Source: CAXBMB01 sp052078155
Lineage (GTDB): Bacteria > Pseudomonadota > Alphaproteobacteria > Kiloniellales > DSM-21159
Assembly (NCBI GenBank): GCA_052078155.1
Contig: JBQJBP010000003.1
Span: 682,001-746,000, forward strand
Length of the DNA: 64,000 bases
Direction of reading: 5' to 3'
Within the stretch, counting starts at the first letter, position 1; every line of letters starts with the position of its first letter. Positions 60,549 through 64,000 of this stretch are shown piece after piece. The notes below the pieces were generated by a model that had not been told where the DNA came from, did no database searches, and saw nothing but the letters and a program-made list of their open reading frames with translations. The position numbers and the translations under genes were made by a program.

Positions 60549-61262
60549 TCAGGCTGCGGAAGTTTTGCGACAGACGGCAATGAAATAGCCGTTGTGCCAG
60601 TCGCTGCGCTGCCGGTCGAGGGTTGGGTGGCTGTCATCCTGAGTTGTCCTGATGATCAGGCAGGCCAGAATTTCCGCGCCCAGTTTCTGCAGCGCATGCT
60701 TGGTCCCCTTGCGCACTGACGACCAGTTCCAGTCGTCAACAATCAGAAGATAGACATCATCGAGACAGGGCTGAGCCCGCATCAGGCCTTGAAGGTGATC
60801 TGCTTCCTCATGGGGGCCGTCAAAGAGGTAGAGGTTGAAGAACCCCAGGCTGGTGAAGTCCACATCCTGATAGGACTGTTCCCGAAACCGGAAGCGAACC
60901 TGATCCGACAGACAGCGTCTGACATTCGCCAGGAAATCCTCTTTCGGGCCGCCAAACTGACTCCAGTTGTCGATGCAGGTAACGGTCAGCCTGTTGCCAT
61001 AGATGGCAGAGCAGGCCGTAGACCCTGCCCAGGATCCCACCTCCAGATACCGGGCGTCGGGCAGCTCCGCGATCAGGTTGTTGATCAGGTAGCGATACTT
61101 CAGGCCGGACATGCCCCGCATCCCGCAGATCCAGCGAGGCAGTTTGCTTTCCCCTGCCCGGGTTTTCTCATATGCCGTTTTGAGAGCTGCAGCCAGGGGA
61201 TGGTCAAACTGCCCGTCAAGCAGGATGCTGGTTTCTTCAGTGCCTTGGCTGACCAGACTCAC
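60549..61262 (-). CDS. SAM-dependent methyltransferase (class I, cephalosporin hydroxylase-like)
   Basis: 237 residues. The class I glycine-rich loop is LEVGSWAGSTACSAIYG, followed by CIDNWSQFGG (acidic loop) and LFDGPHEEADH; the LIVDDWNWSSVRKGT stretch is typical of the small family grouped with cephalosporin hydroxylases and Methyltransf_24 proteins. Substrate is not readable. It converges with the chromate transporter gene with 13 bases between. Confidence 0.82.
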   Translation of the reverse strand: MSLVSQGTEETSILLDGQFDHPLAAALKTAYEKTRAGESKLPRWICGMRGMSGLKYRYLINNLIAELPDARYLEVGSWAGSTACSAIYGNRLTVTCIDNWSQFGGPKEDFLANVRRCLSDQVRFRFREQSYQDVDFTSLGFFNLYLFDGPHEEADHLQGLMRAQPCLDDVYLLIVDDWNWSSVRKGTKHALQKLGAEILACLIIRTTQDDSHPTLDRQRSDWHNGYFIAVCRKTSAA

Positions 61263-61356
61263 CGTCTCCCCCTACGTCGGCAAGATGCGTGAAAGCCGCG
61301 CTGTCTATACGGACAAAGCGGCCAGGGTCAGCGAGCCGCCGCCCCGGCAGTTAGCC

Positions 61357-61424
61357 TAGAGCATGATCGGTTTGGTTAGAAGCGCTTTGCGCTTGGAGCT
61401 AAACCGTGAATCATCCTCTAAAAC
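61357..61424 (+). repeat. Dispersed palindromic repeat, full copy E
   Basis: Reference copy: AGAGCATGATCGGTTTGGTT, then an AGCGC/GCGCT hairpin, then AAACCGTGAATCATCCTCTA. Confidence 0.85.
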
Positions 61425-61429
61425 TCCGG

Positions 61430-61461
61430 AGCATGATCGGTTTAGGTAGAAGCGCTTTGCC
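61430..61461 (+). repeat. Dispersed palindromic repeat, second partial copy
   Basis: GAGCATGATCGGTTTAGGTA with GAAGCGCTTTGCC, immediately after the full copy; a tandem start of a second element. Confidence 0.75.
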
Positions 61462-61494
61462 AGTTTTATGGCAACAGAGACCTAGCCACTGATG

Positions 61495-62397
61495 TTACGT
61501 GCGCTCGACAATAAAGTCTGGGCAGATGCCGCTGGCGGCTATGTGGCCGTCCACATCCAGGCCAGTCAGCAATCCATGACCGGTGATCAGGGCTGTCGAC
61601 ACACCGGCGGCAGCGCCCCCCAGAACATCCGTGTGCAGGGTATCCCCGACCATCACCACGCGGGAACGGTCCTCGCCGATCCCGGCACGGGTCAGCGCCA
61701 TCTGGAACACATTGTCGAAGGGCTTGCCGAAGAAACCCGGTGCCAGGCCTGTGGCATCGGCCAGATCATGGGCAAAAAAGCCGGGCTCGAGAGAAAAACC
61801 CTTTTCCCTGGGTGCCACCAGATCAGGGTTGCCCACCAGAACCGGACGCGGGCGACTTTTCAGAGCAGACACCAGAAGAGCCTGCCTTTCAGCCGTCCAG
61901 TCCTTGGAGCTCAACAGCAAAAAGCCCTCTGCGCTTTCGAAAGCGGCCGGATCATCCGCCAGGAGATCGGCGTCTGCCTGCAGGTCACTGAGATCGGCCC
62001 CATCCTTGCCCATGACGCCCCAGCGCAGCCCCGGATAACCGGGCAACTCCGCAATCAGGGCATCCCGGCTGGACACCACGTTTTCCGCCGTGAAGTCGTA
62101 ACCAAAAGCGCGATACTTCTGCAAAGAGGCAGAGGCCGGATCCCGGGCACTGTTGGTCAGCACCATCACCTTTTTGCCAGCCGCCTGCAGGGCCGATACC
62201 CGCTCCAACGCGTGGGGCAGAACGGAGTCCCCCACGTTGAGGACGCCAAAGGCATCCAGCAGCCAGACATCGAAACGGTCCATCAGGTGGCTGAGGTCGG
62301 CCACGCGGGTCGAGGCCTGGCCGAAAGTCGCCTCAGGCAGACGGTCGCGGATCGCCTCATAGCGGGCGACCGCCTGTTCCGCATTCAGTTCGATCAT
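61495..62397 (-). CDS. TIGR01459-type HAD hydrolase
   Basis: 300 residues. HAD motif I (LLDAFGVL, nucleophile Asp and acid one helix turn later), motif II (LTNSARDPASA), motif III (lysine region near PRPVLVGNPD) and motif IV (MVGDTLHTDVLGG) are present, with the C2-type cap between I and III of the NagD-like class. Members dephosphorylate sugar or glycerol phosphates. It sits 18 bases downstream of the second phosphonate permease in the same direction, so it may be co-transcribed with phosphonate/phosphite transport genes. Confidence 0.88.
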   Translation of the reverse strand: MIELNAEQAVARYEAIRDRLPEATFGQASTRVADLSHLMDRFDVWLLDAFGVLNVGDSVLPHALERVSALQAAGKKVMVLTNSARDPASASLQKYRAFGYDFTAENVVSSRDALIAELPGYPGLRWGVMGKDGADLSDLQADADLLADDPAAFESAEGFLLLSSKDWTAERQALLVSALKSRPRPVLVGNPDLVAPREKGFSLEPGFFAHDLADATGLAPGFFGKPFDNVFQMALTRAGIGEDRSRVVMVGDTLHTDVLGGAAAGVSTALITGHGLLTGLDVDGHIAASGICPDFIVERT

Positions 62398-62415
62398 CTT
62401 TTTTGCAGATCCGGT

Positions 62416-63231
62416 TTAGATAATGGCGCCGCGTACCTTGGCCGACACCCATTCACTGACAATCACAGCGACGAAGATGACGATCAGGATAAGCAGAACC
62501 TGAGGCCAGGCAAGGATATTCAGGGATGACTGCAGCTGCAGGCCGATCCCCCCGGCACCGACCAGACCCAGAACCGTACTTTCGCGGATGTTGATGTCCC
62601 AGCGGAAGACTGAGATCCCGGCAAAAGCGGGCAGAATCTGCGGAACGATGCCATAGAGCATGACCTGCCAGCGACTGGCCCCCGTGGCCGTAATGGCCTC
62701 CACCTGGGTGTGATCAATCTCCTCGATGGCTTCATACAGCAGCTTGGCACAGAACCCGACGGACCGCAGGGCAATGGCCAGCATCCCGGCGAAGATCCCG
62801 GGGCCGATGATGGCGACCAGCAGCAGCGCCCAGATCAGGGAGTTGATGGAGCGGGAAGCGACAATGACGAAGAGCGCCACGGGCCGCACAAAGTACTTGG
62901 ACGGTGTGGTGTTGCTTGCCGCCAGAAAGGCCACGGGCACGGCCACGATCAAGGCCAGCAGTGTGCCCAGGGTGGCAATGTTCAGTGTATCCCACAGCGG
63001 CTCCCAGAGTTTGTCCATATAGGACCACTTGGGCGGCCATGACCGGCCACCGATGTCTGCGGCAATACGCGGGGCATCTTCGACGAAGAACCAGGTCGTC
63101 GCGCTGGAGATTTGCTGCCAGCAGTAAACGAAGACAGCCGTGGCGATCAGCCAGGCGGCCCAGCGGGTCAGCTGCGCCGTCCGGTCCCGGCGCATCCAGA
63201 CTTTACCGGCAGAGGTTTCCAAAACTGGCAT
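62416..63231 (-). CDS. phnE: Phosphonate ABC transporter permease PhnE
   Basis: 271 residues from ATG 63231, directly after the TAA of the previous gene. Six membrane segments, with the coupling loop EAITATGASRWQVMLYGIVP and the following RESTVLGLVGAGGIGLQLQ typical of the PhnE family. It is the second of two PhnE subunits that together form the channel for phosphonates or phosphite; the ATPase PhnC and binding protein PhnD are expected to the right, beyond the window. Confidence 0.92.
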   Translation of the reverse strand: MPVLETSAGKVWMRRDRTAQLTRWAAWLIATAVFVYCWQQISSATTWFFVEDAPRIAADIGGRSWPPKWSYMDKLWEPLWDTLNIATLGTLLALIVAVPVAFLAASNTTPSKYFVRPVALFVIVASRSINSLIWALLLVAIIGPGIFAGMLAIALRSVGFCAKLLYEAIEEIDHTQVEAITATGASRWQVMLYGIVPQILPAFAGISVFRWDINIRESTVLGLVGAGGIGLQLQSSLNILAWPQVLLILIVIFVAVIVSEWVSAKVRGAII

Positions 63232-64000
63232 TTACTGAACCCTCGCCCGAATGATGCCGGACAGGTATTCCAGAACCATGACACAGCCAATGATGATAAG
63301 CAGGATCGCTGCCGAGGTATCGAACTCGTAGCGGTCAAAAGAGGTGTTGAGCGTTGCGCCGATCCCACCGGCACCGACCAGACCCAGAACCGCAGATTCA
63401 CGGAAATTGATGTCCAGACGGTACATGGACAGGCCAATCAGGCGGGGCATGACCTGGGGCTGAACCCCGTAGTTGATCTTCTGCAGCCAGGAAGCACCGG
63501 TGGCGGTGATGGCTTCTGCCTGCACCTTCTCAATGTCCTCAATGTTCTCTGCCAGCAGTTTGGCCAGAAAGCCGATGGTGGCGAAGCTGAGGGTGAGGAA
63601 ACCGGCCAGAGGTCCGAAACCGAAGATGGCCACCAGCAGAATGGCGACGATGATCTCGTTGAGCGCACGGGACAGCGCGATGATACCGCGGCAGAAAAGA
63701 TAGATGGGTAGCGGCGCCATGTTGCGGGCGGCCCCCAGGGCAATGGGGACAGACAGCGCAATACCAACAACCGTGGAGGCCACGGTCATGATGATGCTTT
63801 CGATCATGCCGTCGCGAATGTCAGCTCCGCGGCTGCCGAAATCCGGACTGGTAAAGGCGGCAATGAAAGCCCAGCCCCGATCCAGACCCTCGTAGACGCG
63901 GGACCAGTTGACTTCCATGGAACCGATGGCCAGCACGAGATAGATCAGAGAGCCGATGGCCAGCCCCCAGCGCACAGGTGCGGATTTGATGAAAGGCGGT
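63232..64000 (-). CDS. phnE: Phosphonate ABC transporter permease PhnE (5' end cut by window)
   Basis: The frame is open through the right edge of the window; a GTG at 63975 is internal in sense, since in-frame PPFIKSAPVRWG precedes it and matches the proline-rich start of PhnE proteins. Coupling loop AEAITATGASWLQKINYGVQP and RESAVLGLVGAGGIGATLN correspond closely to the downstream phnE, showing the pair arose by duplication. Its TAA touches the ATG of the second permease. Confidence 0.9.
   Translation of the reverse strand, partial: PPFIKSAPVRWGLAIGSLIYLVLAIGSMEVNWSRVYEGLDRGWAFIAAFTSPDFGSRGADIRDGMIESIIMTVASTVVGIALSVPIALGAARNMAPLPIYLFCRGIIALSRALNEIIVAILLVAIFGFGPLAGFLTLSFATIGFLAKLLAENIEDIEKVQAEAITATGASWLQKINYGVQPQVMPRLIGLSMYRLDINFRESAVLGLVGAGGIGATLNTSFDRYEFDTSAAILLIIIGCVMVLEYLSGIIRARVQ

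Overview
The window is chromosomal DNA from a GC-rich alphaproteobacterium. Evidence for this: single-domain sugar-ABC ATPases, a Weimberg-type (oxidative) pentose module, a MocR regulator, Tat-exported TRAP binding protein, many amine/betaine oxidases, and a palindromic intergenic repeat of the kind common in this class. The species cannot be named from the sequence alone. No rRNA, tRNA, CRISPR array, prophage, transposase or plasmid gene was seen. About 50 protein genes are present; the first (sugar-acid dehydratase) and last (phnE) are cut by the window edges.

Layout. (1) 1-2817: two sugar-acid dehydratases of different superfamilies, convergent across a terminator. (2) 3041-11691: a MocR regulator followed by a polyamine-type ABC importer (binding protein, ATPase, two permeases), a choline-dehydrogenase-like GMC flavoenzyme and a PuuB-like amine oxidase in one operon; then on the minus strand a trimethylamine-dehydrogenase-like flavoprotein (11723-13696). 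(3) 14110-28862: pentose uptake and oxidation: ketoglutarate semialdehyde dehydrogenase, ROK regulator, aldose epimerase, XylB-like SDR, SMP-30 lactonase, MFS transporter, XylF/XylH/XylG-like ABC importer, LacI regulator, TIM-barrel isomerase and Gfo/Idh oxidoreductase. (4) 29416-36537: chemoreceptor, very large hybrid sensor kinase with a receiver that lacks its phosphoacceptor Asp, and an overlapping receiver-kinase gene. (5) 36673-46220: LysE exporter, NIPSNAP protein, dimethylglycine/sarcosine-dehydrogenase-like enzyme, Rieske oxygenase, PqiA protein, LysR regulator, Rieske reductase and threonine dehydratase, which together look like stepwise N-demethylation of a betaine. (6) 47099-54538: RpiR regulator, N-formylglutamate amidohydrolase, TRAP transporter, then a dimethylargininase-like hydrolase and a cysteine hydrolase divergent from a BetI-like TetR gene with a striking double operator. 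(7) 54548-61262: LysR, SRPBCC, DUF427, NTF2-like, exported alpha/beta hydrolase, chromate transporter and methyltransferase genes interspersed with palindromic repeats. (8) 61495-64000: HAD phosphatase and two phosphonate-ABC permeases.

How it fits together: the cell appears to be a scavenger of small organic nitrogen compounds (polyamines, betaines, methylated amines, possibly methylarginines) and of pentoses or aldonic acids, feeding 2-oxoglutarate, glycine and pyruvate into central metabolism. Nearly every catabolic unit carries its own regulator gene and a recognisable palindromic operator candidate. No wholly new class of system is evident; the least explained items are the degenerate receiver in the kinase pair, the amine operon combining a GMC enzyme with PotABC, the double TetR operator, and the roughly 70-bp dispersed repeat.
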